64,000 nucleotides of DNA from assembly GCF_001953885.1 (NCBI RefSeq), contig NZ_MQUS01000002.1, forward strand, positions 62,001 through 126,000, read 5' to 3'. The position numbers and the translations under genes are program-made. Below are positions 42,000 to 51,222 of the stretch, in pieces. Origin of the DNA: Streptomyces sp. IMTB 2501 (lineage in GTDB: Bacteria > Actinomycetota > Actinomycetes > Streptomycetales > Streptomycetaceae). Position 1 is the stretch's first letter, and each line of letters begins with the position of its first letter. The notes under the pieces are model-generated. The model saw only the letters and a list, made by a program, of their open reading frames with translations. It had not been told where the DNA came from and searched no databases.

Positions 42000-42704
42000 T
42001 CAGGCCGTAGACAGGTTCTCGCCGGCGTTCGCGGGACCGGCGGTCGACTCCGTAGGGCTTTCCGAGCGCGTCAGCTCGAACTCCACGTCGACCACGCCCT
42101 CGACGGCCCGGACCAGGCGCGCAGCCACCGGGACCAGGGATGTGTCCCGGGCGTGGCCGATGAGCTTGACGACGCCGTTCCGTACGTCCACCCGCACGGC
42201 TGACCCTGGCGCAGGGAAGAGACATGCCACGACCTCTCGCCGGACCTCCTCGGCGATCTCCTCGTCCGTCCGCAGGAAGACCTTCAGCAGATCAGCACGG
42301 CTGACGATGCCCTGCAGCATGCCCACGGCGTCGACGACGGGCAGGCGCTTGACCTTGGCGTGCGCCATGGTCCGTGCGGCCTGTGCGAGCGTCGCGTCCG
42401 CGTGGACGGTGAGGGCGGGGGAGGTCATCAGGTCCTCGGCGGTGAGACCGACGGCCTTGGCCAGGTCGTCGAGACGGCGCAGCTGTGTGGCCCGGTCGGG
42501 GTCGCTGTCGCGGAACTCCTCCTTGGGCAGCAGGTCGGCCTCGGAGACGACGCCGACCACGCGGCCCTCGCCCTCCAGGACGGGCAGGGCGCTGACCTTC
42601 CAGTCCTGCATGAGCTGCACGATCTCCTTGAAGGCGGCCCGCCGGCCGACAGCGGCGACCGTGTGGGACATGACGTCGCTGACGATATGCGGGGTGCTGT
42701 ACAC
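42000..42704 (-). CDS. CBS-pair protein with BON domain
   Basis: A 234-aa protein. Two CBS motifs (DVMSHTVAAVGRRAAFKEIV ... PVLEGEGRVVGVVSEADLL and DLMTSPALTVHADATLAQAA ... VDAVGMLQGIVSRADLLKVF) are followed by a BON domain (VRVDVRNGVVKLIGHARD). CBS pairs bind adenosine nucleotides; HRP1 (Rv2626c) is the DosR counterpart. BON may attach to membranes. GTG 42704 with GAAGGAGT upstream. It is 27 bp downstream of the cNMP-domain gene and shares its promoter region with boxes at 43258 and 43278. A relative lies at 59384. Confidence 0.9.
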   Translation of the reverse strand: MYSTPHIVSDVMSHTVAAVGRRAAFKEIVQLMQDWKVSALPVLEGEGRVVGVVSEADLLPKEEFRDSDPDRATQLRRLDDLAKAVGLTAEDLMTSPALTVHADATLAQAARTMAHAKVKRLPVVDAVGMLQGIVSRADLLKVFLRTDEEIAEEVRREVVACLFPAPGSAVRVDVRNGVVKLIGHARDTSLVPVAARLVRAVEGVVDVEFELTRSESPTESTAGPANAGENLSTA

Positions 42705-42731
42705 GGTGACTCCTTCGTCGGGTCGGCCCGC

Positions 42732-43187
42732 TCACACGGCGCTTGCGGCGCCGTACGGGGCGTAGAGGTCCAGCAGCCGGGTCCTGGTGGTACGGAGGCG
42801 GTGGGCCAGTACGTCGCCGGCCCACTGGGTGACGGCATGGCCGAGCGCCGGGTCGTCCTGGCAGAGGGAGCGGACGGCCGTGGCGTCGAACTCGTAGGCC
42901 CGTACCGGTGTCGCGGCTGTGGCGCCCAGATGCCACACGTGCGGCGCGAACAGCCAGGACAGTCCGACGAGTTCGTTGTGGCCGAGGGTCTCGATGACGG
43001 CGCGGCGCCGCCCGGGGATGTGTGTGTCGAGTTCGATGGAGCCGGTGCGGATGATCCAGAACCGGTCCGCGCGGGCACCTTCGTCGAAGATGCGCGTCCC
43101 CTGCGGGAAGGACACCTCCCGGGCGAGACGCATGAGCCGTTGCCGGTGCTGGGTGGGCAGCGCGCGCAGCATGCCCGGGGTGTTCAT
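42732..43187 (-). CDS. Cyclic-nucleotide-binding domain protein without HTH
   Basis: A 151-aa protein that corresponds to only the sensor domain of the Crp/Fnr family: FPQGTRIFDEGARADRFWII, RTGSIELDTHIPGRRRAVIE, LGHNELVGLSWLFAP and a C-terminal helix ending LLDLYAPYGAASAV. The DNA-binding domain is absent. The Arg of the cAMP-phosphate pocket is not clearly conserved, so the ligand is uncertain. GGGAGG precedes ATG 43187. First gene of a two-gene unit with the CBS-BON protein, so it may act as a sensor or partner rather than as a transcription factor. Confidence 0.85.
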   Translation of the reverse strand: MNTPGMLRALPTQHRQRLMRLAREVSFPQGTRIFDEGARADRFWIIRTGSIELDTHIPGRRRAVIETLGHNELVGLSWLFAPHVWHLGATAATPVRAYEFDATAVRSLCQDDPALGHAVTQWAGDVLAHRLRTTRTRLLDLYAPYGAASAV

Positions 43188-43257
43188 GGCCGGCCTCCCG
43201 GTCAGGGCGTACGAACTGGTACTTGCAGCGTGTGGCACCGACTTCGACTGTTGCGAG

Positions 43258-43271
43258 GGGCCATTGGGTCC
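43258..43271. promoter_or_regulatory. DevR/OsdR-like box
   Basis: GGGCCATTGGGTCC, 71 bp before the cNMP-domain gene (complement). Confidence 0.6.
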
Positions 43272-43277
43272 GGAGCA

Positions 43278-43291
43278 GGGCCGTTCGGCCC
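43278..43291. promoter_or_regulatory. DevR/OsdR-like box
   Basis: GGGCCGTTCGGCCC, identical to the box at 30561; 20 bp from the start of the box at 43258, so the two are in helical phase. Confidence 0.65.
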
Positions 43292-43312
43292 CGAGGCCGA
43301 TGGCATCGAAGA

Positions 43313-43349
43313 CGGCTGCCGCCCCCCGTGTCGGTGGGGGCGGCAGCCG
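43313..43349. terminator. GC-rich hairpin in the divergent region
   Basis: CGGCTGCCGCCCC and its complement GGGGCGGCAGCCG form a perfect stem. Lies just beyond the two boxes of the leftward unit. May insulate the divergent promoters. Confidence 0.5.
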
Positions 43350-43564
43350 TGGCGCGAGTGTCGTGTCTCCCCTGCACGAGACTCGCGCGGAAGCCCTCGC
43401 GGCTCCTGGGGCGTGCGGGAGAACCAACCCCATCTCGAACGAGCCGTAAGGACATGGCACGGCTGGCCGGTCGGCAGCGTGTCTGCTGCGACCGGCCGCA
43501 GCTCCTGCCCTCGATTGTCGAGCTCGGCTCGGAGTTGACGATGGGGCTGGGCGGGCCATGCCGT

Positions 43565-43578
43565 GGACCGAACGGCCC
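43565..43578. promoter_or_regulatory. DevR/OsdR-like box
   Basis: GGACCGAACGGCCC (complement GGGCCGTTCGGTCC). Confidence 0.55.
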
Positions 43579-43641
43579 ATGTCCTGTGACCAGGAGCACG
43601 CCGGGAAGCGGACGATTTGGGCTGTCCAGGCCTACGGCAGC

Positions 43642-43655
43642 GGGACCATCGGGGT
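43642..43655. promoter_or_regulatory. DevR/OsdR-like box before the arc operon
   Basis: GGGACCATCGGGGT, 99 bp before GTG 43755; the left half is identical to the box at 30655. Confidence 0.5.
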
Positions 43656-43754
43656 CGCGTGTGGGCCGTGTGGCCGCTGGCTGTGCGCGGCTGAGGGGCA
43701 GAAAGATCAGTCGCGGATCGACTCACCCACACCGGCTTGTAAGGAGCCTTAGCC

Positions 43755-45242
43755 GTGCCCAGAACCACGGGAGGTGGAAAGGGGACAGCGCCCATGGCGC
43801 TCGGTCTTCCCGCCGCCTCTGCGCTCGTGATCGGCAGCATCATCGGCACCGGAGTCTTCGCGCTGCCCTCCGCCCTCGCCCCGTACGGGCCCATCTCCCT
43901 CGTCGCTTTCATCGCCGTCACCCTCGGCGCGCTCGCGCTGGCTCTGACCTTCGGGGCGCTGTCCAAGCGCGTTCCGGCGAGCGGTGGGCCGTACGTCTAC
44001 GCCCGCGAGGCCTTCGGCGAGTTCGCCGGGTTCCTCAACGCGTGGTCGTACTGGATCACGGCCTGGGCCGGCAACGCGGCCATCGTCGTCGCCTGGGTCG
44101 GCTACGTCGAGGTGTTCGTGAACACCGGGCACGACAAGTGGGTCTCGGTGCTTCTCGCGCTGGTCGGACTGTGGATTCCCGCCGCGATCAACCTTACCGG
44201 CGTCCGGAACACGGGCGCGTTCCAAGTGATCACGACCGTGCTGAAGTTCGTCCCGCTGATCTTCATGGCCACCGTCGGGCTGCTGTTCATCGACTCGCGC
44301 AACTTCGGCTCGTTCAACGCCAGCGGCCAGTCGGCGCTGGGCGCGATCTCGGCCGCCGGTGCCATCGCCCTGTTCAGCTACCTGGGCCTGGAAGCGGCCT
44401 CCGTCGTCGCCGGCCGGGTCCGCGAGCCGGAGCGCAACGTTCCCCGCGCCACCGTCTACGGCACGCTTATCTGCGCCGTCATCTACATCCTTGGCACCCT
44501 CGCCGTCTTCGGCACCGTCTCCCACGGCAAGCTGGGCGGCTCGACCGCGCCGTTCACCGACGCGGCGAACAATATCTTCGGCGGCAGCTGGGCCGGCGAC
44601 ATCGTCGCCGTCGCCGCGATCATCTCGGGCATCGGCGCCCTGAACGGCTGGACCATGCTGTGCGCGGAGATGCCGTACGCGGCCGCCCGCGACGGACTCT
44701 TCCCGCAGGCCTTCGCCCGGCTGCGCGGCGAGGGCGGTGTCCCGGCCTTCGGCATCGTCGCCTCCACGGTGCTGGCCTCGCTGATCACCGTGTTCAGCTA
44801 CACGCGCTTCGACAACGTCTTCACCAAGATCGTGCTGCTGAGCGTGCTGACCGCCGTGATCCCCTACCTTTTCTCCGCCGCCGCCCAGCTGTACTGGCTG
44901 CTGGTGCGCGGCCGGGACAGCCTCAGCCCCGGCAGGCTCGCCCGCGATGTCACCGTCACGGGGCTGGCGCTCGCCTTCTCGTACTGGTCGATCCAGGGAA
45001 GCGGCTACCAGACCGTCTACTACGGCCTGTTCGTGCTGCTGCTCGGCGTCCCCGTCTACGTGTGGCTGAAGCGGGGACAGGACACCTTTGGCGAGGCCAC
45101 GGCGCCGAGGACCGCGGCGACCGTGGACCGGAAGGAACGGGCACCCGAGACGCCCCCGCCGGCCCAGCGGCTCTCCCGAGGGCTCCGTACCAGCCGCATC
45201 GGCGGACCCCGCAAGCGCAACGAGCTCCGCCACCACGACTGA
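43755..45242 (+). CDS. APC-family amino acid antiporter (ArcD-like)
   Basis: A 495-aa transporter with twelve helices. The N-terminal [20 protein letters not shown] is the APC signature loop. [20 protein letters not shown] and [20 protein letters not shown] are typical of the arginine/ornithine and arginine/agmatine antiporter groups. First gene of an arcDABC unit, so exchange of arginine for ornithine is the natural role. The basic C-terminal tail ([20 protein letters not shown]) is an unusual extension. GTG 43755 has AAGGAG. 28 bp separate it from arcA. Confidence 0.88.
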   Translation: MPRTTGGGKGTAPMALGLPAASALVIGSIIGTGVFALPSALAPYGPISLVAFIAVTLGALALALTFGALSKRVPASGGPYVYAREAFGEFAGFLNAWSYWITAWAGNAAIVVAWVGYVEVFVNTGHDKWVSVLLALVGLWIPAAINLTGVRNTGAFQVITTVLKFVPLIFMATVGLLFIDSRNFGSFNASGQSALGAISAAGAIALFSYLGLEAASVVAGRVREPERNVPRATVYGTLICAVIYILGTLAVFGTVSHGKLGGSTAPFTDAANNIFGGSWAGDIVAVAAIISGIGALNGWTMLCAEMPYAAARDGLFPQAFARLRGEGGVPAFGIVASTVLASLITVFSYTRFDNVFTKIVLLSVLTAVIPYLFSAAAQLYWLLVRGRDSLSPGRLARDVTVTGLALAFSYWSIQGSGYQTVYYGLFVLLLGVPVYVWLKRGQDTFGEATAPRTAATVDRKERAPETPPPAQRLSRGLRTSRIGGPRKRNELRHHD

Positions 45243-45270
45243 CCGCCCCCAGCACAGAGGAACCTCCGCG

Positions 45271-46485
45271 ATGAACACCTTCCACGTCGACTCCGAGGTC
45301 GGCCCCCTGCGCCAGGTGATCCTGCACCGCCCCGGCCTCGAACTGTCCCGCCTCACCCCGCGCAACGTCGATGCGCTGCTCTTCGACGACATCCTCTGGG
45401 CCAAGCGCGCCCGCGAGGAGCACGACGCCTTCGCCCAGGTCCTGCGCGACCACGGCGCCCGCGTCCACTACTTCGCCGACCTGCTGGCGCAGAGCCTCGA
45501 CGTCCCCGAGGCCCGCGACTGGCTCCTGGACCAGGTCGTCACTCCCGGCACCGTGGGCCCGGCCCTCATCGACCCGGTGCGCGAACTGTGCGCCGAACTC
45601 GACGGAGAGACGCTCGCGGGGTACCTGATCGGCGGCCTCCTCAAGAGCGATCTGCCGCTCGCCACGCCGCACAGCCTGGTGTGGAACGCGCTCGGCGCCG
45701 ACGACTTCGCCCTCGCCCCGCTGCCCAACCACCTCTTCCCCCGCGACAACTCCTGCTGGGTCTATGACCAGGTGTCGGTCAACCCGATGGCCAAGCCCGC
45801 CCGGCGGCGCGAGAGCCTGCACGCGGAGGCCATCTACCGGTTCCACCCGATGTTCGCCGGCGTCGCGCCGGCACCCCTGCTCGGCGGCCCCATCGGCACC
45901 CTCGAAGGCGGCGACGTCCACGTCCTCGGCAACGGCACCGTCATGGTCGGCATGGGCGAGCGCACCACCGCCCAGGCCGTGGAGAACCTGGCCGCCCGGC
46001 TCTTCGCGGCCGGTACGGCGAGCAGGCTGATCGCCGTCCAACTGCCCGCAGCGCGTGCGTACATGCACCTGGACACCGTGCTGACCATGGTCGACCGCGA
46101 CGCCTTCGTCATCTACCCCGGCCTCGCCGACTCCCTGCGCTCCTGGACGCTGCGGCCCGGCTCCGAGCGCGAGACCGGTTTCGACGTCACCGCGAACTCC
46201 GATCTCGCGACCGCGCTCGCCGAGGCCCTCGACCTGGACAAGGTCCGGATGCTCTCGGCCCTCCAGGACATCCGCAACGCCGAGCGCGAGCAGTGGGACG
46301 ACGGCAGCAACTTCCTCGCCGTCGCACCCGGTGTGGTCGTCGGCTACGAGCGCAACGTCACCACCAACACATACCTGCGCAAGCAGGGCATCGAGATCGT
46401 CACGATCGCCGGTGCCGAACTCGGCCGCGGCCGGGGCGGCCCACGCTGCATGAGCTGCCCCATCGAACGCGACCCGGTCGCCTGA
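45271..46485 (+). CDS. arcA: Arginine deiminase
   Basis: A 404-aa guanidino-modifying enzyme that hydrolyses arginine to citrulline and ammonia. Family motifs: [55 protein letters not shown] and the C-terminal [16 protein letters not shown] with catalytic Cys393. Length is normal. First catabolic step of the arginine deiminase pathway, which yields ATP without oxygen. ATG 45271 with AGAGGAA upstream. Confidence 0.96.
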   Translation: MNTFHVDSEVGPLRQVILHRPGLELSRLTPRNVDALLFDDILWAKRAREEHDAFAQVLRDHGARVHYFADLLAQSLDVPEARDWLLDQVVTPGTVGPALIDPVRELCAELDGETLAGYLIGGLLKSDLPLATPHSLVWNALGADDFALAPLPNHLFPRDNSCWVYDQVSVNPMAKPARRRESLHAEAIYRFHPMFAGVAPAPLLGGPIGTLEGGDVHVLGNGTVMVGMGERTTAQAVENLAARLFAAGTASRLIAVQLPAARAYMHLDTVLTMVDRDAFVIYPGLADSLRSWTLRPGSERETGFDVTANSDLATALAEALDLDKVRMLSALQDIRNAEREQWDDGSNFLAVAPGVVVGYERNVTTNTYLRKQGIEIVTIAGAELGRGRGGPRCMSCPIERDPVA

Positions 46486-46503
46486 CCCCGTAAGGACACC
46501 ACC

Positions 46504-47505
46504 ATGACCGTCGACCTGCGAGGCCGCTCCTACCTGAGCGAACTCGACTTCGCCGCCGCTGACATTCACCACCTCCTCGACCTCGCCGCCGACCTCAAGA
46601 AGGCTCGGCAGGCCGGTACCGAACAGCCCCGGCTCACGGGCAAACACATCGCCCTGGCCTTCGAGAAGACCTCCACCCGCACCCGCTGTGCCTTCGAGGT
46701 CGCAGCCGCCGACCAGGGCGCCGCCACCACCTACCTCGGCCCCGGCGACACCCACGCCGGCCACAAGGAGTCCATCGCCGACACCGCGCGCGTGCTGGGC
46801 CGGATGTTCGACGCCATCGAGTACCGAGGCTCAGCCCAGTCCATCGTCACCGAACTGGCGGCCCACGCCGGCGTCCCCGTCTACAACGGGCTGACCGACA
46901 CGGCCCACCCCACTCAGAGCCTGTGCGACGTCCTCACCATGCACGAGCACAACCCCAAGCCGCTGCCGGACATCGCCTACTGCTACCTCGGCGACGCCCG
47001 CAACAACATGGGCAACTCCCTGCTGTCCATGGGCGCCCTGCTCGGTATGGACGTCCGCATCGCCGCCCCCGCCGCGCTGTGGCCCGACCCCGCGCTGGTG
47101 ACCGAGTGCCGCACGCTGGCGGACCGCAGCGGAGCCCGGATCACCCTCACTGAGGACGTCGAAACCGCGGTACGCGGCGCAGACTTCCTGCACACGGACG
47201 TCTGGGTCTCCATGGGCGAACCGGCCGACACCTGGCGGGAACGGATCGAGCTGCTGCTCCCGTACCAGGTCAACGACAAGACGCTGGCCCTCACCGGCAA
47301 CCCGGACGTGAAGTTCATGCACTGCCTGCCGTCCCTCCACGACCACCGCACCCGGCTCGGTCAGGAGCTGTTCGCGGCCTACGGCCTCAACGGCCTCGAA
47401 GTCACCGACGAAGTCTTCTCCTCGCCCGCCTCGATCGTCTTCGACCAGGCGGAGAACCGGCTGCACACCATCAAGGCCGTACTCGTCGCCACCCTGGAGG
47501 ACTGA
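46504..47505 (+). CDS. arcB: Catabolic ornithine carbamoyltransferase
   Basis: A 333-aa OTC. The carbamoyl-phosphate motif [15 protein letters not shown], the [18 protein letters not shown] segment and MHCLPSLHD are all present. In this operon it would run in the catabolic direction, phosphorolysing citrulline to ornithine and carbamoyl phosphate. 18 bp behind arcA, 3 bp before arcC. A biosynthetic argF elsewhere is expected but not in this window. Confidence 0.95.
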   Translation: MTVDLRGRSYLSELDFAAADIHHLLDLAADLKKARQAGTEQPRLTGKHIALAFEKTSTRTRCAFEVAAADQGAATTYLGPGDTHAGHKESIADTARVLGRMFDAIEYRGSAQSIVTELAAHAGVPVYNGLTDTAHPTQSLCDVLTMHEHNPKPLPDIAYCYLGDARNNMGNSLLSMGALLGMDVRIAAPAALWPDPALVTECRTLADRSGARITLTEDVETAVRGADFLHTDVWVSMGEPADTWRERIELLLPYQVNDKTLALTGNPDVKFMHCLPSLHDHRTRLGQELFAAYGLNGLEVTDEVFSSPASIVFDQAENRLHTIKAVLVATLED

Positions 47506-47508
47506 ACC

Positions 47509-48432
47509 ATGCGCATCGTCGTCGCCCTCGGCGGCAACGCCCTGCTGCACCGCGGCGAACGCCCCGACGCCGCTGTCCAGCAGGCCAACATCGACCGGGT
47601 CGCCACCGCGCTGGCCGCCCTCGCCCACGAGCACGAGCTGGTCATCACCCACGGCAACGGCCCGCAGATCGGCCTCCTCGCCATGGAGAGCGAGGCCGAC
47701 CCCGCGCTCAGCGCCCCCTACCCGTTGGACCTGCTCGGTGCCCAGACCGAGGGCATGATCGGTTCCCTGCTCACCCGTGCCCTGCACGACGCTCTGCCCG
47801 GGCACCGGATCGCCGCCCTCGTCACGCACACCCTCGTGCGGACCGACGATCCCGCCTTCGAACGGCCAACGAAGTTCGTCGGCCAGGTGTACTCCGCGCC
47901 GCTGGCCAAGGCACTGGCCCGCAAGCGGGGCTGGCACATCGCCCGGGACACCACCGGCTGGCGGCGCGTCGTCGCGTCACCCGCGCCCGAACGCATCCTG
48001 GAGACCGACACCATCCGCGAGCTCCTGAACAGCGGGACCCTTGTGATCTGCGCCGGCGGAGGCGGGGTACCCGTCACCGCCGACCGCGACACCGGCGCAC
48101 TGACCGGCGTGGAGGCCGTCATCGACAAGGACCTCACCGCAGCCCTTCTTGCCGAGGATCTCAAGGCGGACTTCCTGCTCATCCTCACCGACGTCCCCTA
48201 CGTCTACGAGGCCTACGGGACGCCCGACCAGCACCCGTTGCCCGACGCCACCCCCCGGGAGCTGCGGCACGGTGGTTTCCCTGCCGGCTCGATGGGCCCC
48301 AAGGCCGAGGCGGCTGCACGGTTCGTCGAGCACACCGGCGGCCTGGCCGCGATCGGGGCCCTGGACGCGGCCTACGAGATCGTCCACGGCAGGTCGGGCA
48401 CGCTGATCCGGCCGGACCTCACGGTCGGGTGA
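47509..48432 (+). CDS. arcC: Carbamate kinase
   Basis: A 307-aa amino acid kinase-fold enzyme: MRIVVALGGNALL, VITHGNGPQIGLL, WRRVVASPAPERILETDTIR, VICAGGGGVPVT and MGPKAEAAARFVE are the carbamate kinase signatures. It makes ATP from carbamoyl phosphate and ADP, the energy-yielding step of the pathway. Directly behind arcB. The next gene is convergent, 49 bp away. Confidence 0.96.
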   Translation: MRIVVALGGNALLHRGERPDAAVQQANIDRVATALAALAHEHELVITHGNGPQIGLLAMESEADPALSAPYPLDLLGAQTEGMIGSLLTRALHDALPGHRIAALVTHTLVRTDDPAFERPTKFVGQVYSAPLAKALARKRGWHIARDTTGWRRVVASPAPERILETDTIRELLNSGTLVICAGGGGVPVTADRDTGALTGVEAVIDKDLTAALLAEDLKADFLLILTDVPYVYEAYGTPDQHPLPDATPRELRHGGFPAGSMGPKAEAAARFVEHTGGLAAIGALDAAYEIVHGRSGTLIRPDLTVG

Positions 48433-48481
48433 CAGAGGGGGTGGCCGGTCCGGCTCCGTGTCGCGTGTCCAGGACCGGTTC

Positions 48482-50194
48482 CTATCGCTCGCCATCCCAC
48501 TCGCGGTAGGCGGCCACCGCGGTGGGCAGCGCGGGGAAGATGAGGTCCGTGCCCACGGAGTCCGCCAGGCCGTACGCCTTCAGGTCGTCCAGCAGGTCCT
48601 GCTTGACCCGGGCGAGGGCGAACACGATGCCGCGGCCCGTCAGCTCCCGGCGCAGCTCGTCCACGGCGTCGAGGGCGGTGATGTCGACCTCCACGTTGGC
48701 CTCGGTGTTGAGGACGAACCAGCGGACGGGTTCGGTCTGTTCGGCGACGGCGGCCAGGGCACGGCGGCGGAAGTCCTCGGCGTTGGCGAAGAACAAGGGC
48801 GAGTCGTAGCGGTGGACCAGCAGGCCCGGGATCGTGCGAGCCTGCGGGTAGTCGTCGACGTCGTGCATGCCCGCCACCCCGGGCACCAGGCCCTCGACCG
48901 CGTCATGCGGACGCGCCACCCGAGTCAGCAGTTCGGCCACCGACAGGCCGACGGCCACGATCACCCCGTACAGGATGTCCAGAGCCAACACGCCGGCCAG
49001 GCAACCGACGGCGAGCAGGAGTTCGCGGCGGCGGAAGGAGGCCAGGCGTCGGAAGCCGGCCACGTCGATCATGCGGACGGCGGCGTAGACGAGGAGCGCC
49101 CCCAGCACCGCCGAGGGTGTTCTGCTCAGCAAGGGGCTCAGGAACAGTAGGACGGCGAGGACCGCCGCTCCGGCTACCAGCGAGTGGCCCTGGCTGCGGG
49201 CGCCCGTCGAGGCGGCGAGCGCGGTGCGGCTGGCGCTGCTGCTGACCGGAAAGCCGTGCACTGCGCCAGCACCAAGGTTGGCTGCGCCGAGCGCCAGGAA
49301 CTCCTGGTTGGCATCCAGGCCGGGCTCGTCGTCGGCGCGCCGGGTGAAGGCGCGCGCGGTGAGGATGAAGTCGGTGTAGGCGACGATCAGGACGCCCAGC
49401 GCGGGCAGTACCAGGTGCGGCAGCTCGCTCAGGTCCGGCAGCGCGACCGAGGGCAGCCCCGACGGCACCTCGCCGATCACCTTGATGCCGTGCCGGTGGT
49501 CGAGGTCGAAGACGGTGACGGCCGCCGTGCCGAGCAGCACCGCGAACAATGGTCCCGGCAGCGCGGGCACGTATCGCTTCGCCGTGAACAGGAACACCAG
49601 GGCGACCGCCGAGAAGACCACCGTGTTCGCATCGGCTTCGGGCAAGTGCCTGAAGGAGGACCACAGCTGGGGGAAGAACTCCGCACCCGTCGTCCGCACG
49701 CCGGTGAGTCCGGGCAACTGGTCCACCATCATGATCAAGGCGACACCGGCCAGATAGCCGATCAGCACAGGGCGGGAGAGCAGGTCCGCGAGGAAACCCG
49801 GTCGCACCACCCGCGCGGCCAGGCACAGCAGGCCGACCGTGACCGCGAGGGCCGCCGCCAGTGATGCGTAGCGCCCCGCGTCCCCGCCTGCGAGCGGACC
49901 CACGACGGTGGCCGTCATCAGGGCGGTGGTCGATTCGGGTCCCACCGACAACAGCCGGGAAGAGCCGAGTAGCGCGTACGGCGCGAGGGCGGGCACGATC
50001 GCCCACAGCCCGGCGACCGGAGGCAGCCCGGCCACACCCGCATACGCCATCACCTGCGGCACGAGATACGCCGCCACCGTCACACCGGCCGGCAGGTCGC
50101 CCCTCAGCCACGAACGCCGGTAACCGAGCAGGGCGCCGAGGCCGGGTACCAGCCGACGCCATCACGGGAAACGTTCGCCTGAGTCCTGAGCCAT
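48482..50194 (-). pseudogene. SulP-family anion transporter with an early in-frame stop
   Basis: A SulP protein: membrane part with YLVPQVMAYAGVAGLPPVAG, LLSVGPESTTALMTA, VLPALGVLIVAYTDF and LGAANLGAGAVHGFPVSSSASR, then a C-terminal STAS domain (VEVDITALDAVDELRRELTG). In the same frame, ATG 50194 with GAGG upstream starts MAQDSGERFP, then TGA, then WRRLVPGLGALLGYRRSWLR, which is the usual SulP N-terminus. So an in-frame TGA at codon 11 (probably CGA before) interrupts the gene. Translation could restart only at GTG 50083 (533 aa), after the first conserved segment. Some SulP proteins carry sulfate, others bicarbonate. A palindrome-like element and direct repeats lie upstream. Confidence 0.75.
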
Positions 50195-50283
50195 GTGCCG
50201 CCTCTTTCTGTCTGGGCCCAGGATCCATGGCCGTGCGATCATCCGCGACACCCACCCGGCGTTCCATCTGCCCGGGTTCGCCG

Positions 50284-50329
50284 CGTTCAGCCCAACGGGC
50301 CTTGGACGTAGGGACGTTCAGCCCAACGG
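50284..50329. repeat. 15-bp direct repeat with a DevR-like half
   Basis: CGTTCAGCCCAACGG at 50284-50298 and 50315-50329 (31-bp spacing, about three helical turns). The first copy continues as GCCCAACGGGCC (50290-50301), close to the island palindrome. Placed between divergent SulP and DoxX-like genes; 99 bp before the DoxX-like start. Confidence 0.55.
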
Positions 50330-50427
50330 ATGGAGCCCTTCGGCATCCGGCTTGACGTGGGGCATCGGACGAGAGTGAGAGACGTCAAGGAGACGACGGT
50401 TCATACATCCCCGAAGGGATCACCATC

Positions 50428-51060
50428 ATGGCCGTGCACGAGCACCCTCACCGGAGGCCGGGTTTCCACTTGTCGGCCGCTTTCCGCTGGCACCGGACCG
50501 GCTCCGGCTCCGAGTCCGCAGCGTCTGCACGTCTCGGCACGTACACCGCGCAGGCTTACGCCCTCGCTTCCCTGCGCGTGCTGACCGGGTTCGTCTTCCT
50601 GTGGGCGTTCCTGGACAAGACCTTCGGCCTGGGTTACGCGACCGCGTCCGGCAAGGGCTGGATCGACGGCGGGTCACCGACGAAGGGCTTCCTCAGCTCC
50701 GTCGCCGCCGGGCCGATGAAGTCGACGTTCCACTCCTGGGCCGGCGATACCTGGGCGGACTGGCTGTTCATGCTGGGCCTGCTCGGCATCGGCCTGGCCG
50801 TCATGGCCGGTGTGGCGCTGCGGCCGGCCGCGGTGGCGGGCACGGCGATGATGGCGCTGATGTGGATCGCAGAGTGGCCGCCTGCCAGGCACCTGACGAA
50901 CGGCTCGCCGAGCATGTCGACGAACCCGTTCATCGACTACCACGTGATCTACGCCGCCGCGCTGATCGCCGTGGCGGCAGCGGGCGCGGGCGCCACCTGG
51001 GGGCTGGGCCGGCTGTGGGCGCGGCTGCCGATCGTTCGCGACCACACCTGGCTGCGCTGA
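50428..51060 (+). CDS. DoxX-like membrane protein
   Basis: A 210-aa protein with four membrane helices: ALASLRVLTGFVFLWAFLDK, WADWLFMLGLLGIGLAVMAG, AVAGTAMMALMWIAEW and FIDYHVIYAAALIAVAAAGA. The LRxxxGxxFLxAxxDK pattern and the later STNPFIDYH loop are typical of the DoxX-like subgroup common in actinobacterial stress islands. Function unclear; membrane-bound thiosulfate or quinone-linked redox roles have been proposed for DoxX relatives. GAAGGGA precedes ATG 50428. Confidence 0.8.
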   Translation: MAVHEHPHRRPGFHLSAAFRWHRTGSGSESAASARLGTYTAQAYALASLRVLTGFVFLWAFLDKTFGLGYATASGKGWIDGGSPTKGFLSSVAAGPMKSTFHSWAGDTWADWLFMLGLLGIGLAVMAGVALRPAAVAGTAMMALMWIAEWPPARHLTNGSPSMSTNPFIDYHVIYAAALIAVAAAGAGATWGLGRLWARLPIVRDHTWLR

Positions 51061-51116
51061 CCCCCGCCCACGGTGGGACGGACCTCGCCGCGGCCCGTCT
51101 CACCGACCCGTACACG

Positions 51117-51130
51117 GGGCCCATGGTCCC
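51117..51130. promoter_or_regulatory. DevR/OsdR-like box
   Basis: GGGCCCATGGTCCC, 92 bp before USP start 51223. Confidence 0.6.
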
Positions 51131-51136
51131 CGCTGG

Positions 51137-51150
51137 AGGACCAGCGGCCC
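51137..51150. promoter_or_regulatory. DevR/OsdR-like box
   Basis: AGGACCAGCGGCCC, 20 bp from the start of the box at 51117; same phased arrangement as at 36041/36062 and 43258/43278. Confidence 0.55.
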
Positions 51151-51222
51151 CTGCCCCGCACAACCCCTGAACACGACGCTGGAATCGGATCCCTCGGGGC
51201 TCTGATTCAGGAGGTGGAGAAC

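Larger units (their letters stand above)
43188..43754. other. 567-bp divergent regulatory region (cNMP/CBS unit and arc operon)
   Basis: Holds four DevR/OsdR-like palindromes (43258, 43278, 43565, 43642) and a 14-bp perfect hairpin (43313-43349). I see no convincing gene; an in-frame ATG at 43454 opens a frame without domain sense. It must contain promoters for both flanking units. Confidence 0.6.

Noticed and set aside
43454..43754. Possible small gene starting MARLAGRQRVCCDR in the arc promoter region
   Set aside because: No RBS and no family pattern; the frame simply continues as a shadow into the antiporter gene and covers regulatory palindromes.
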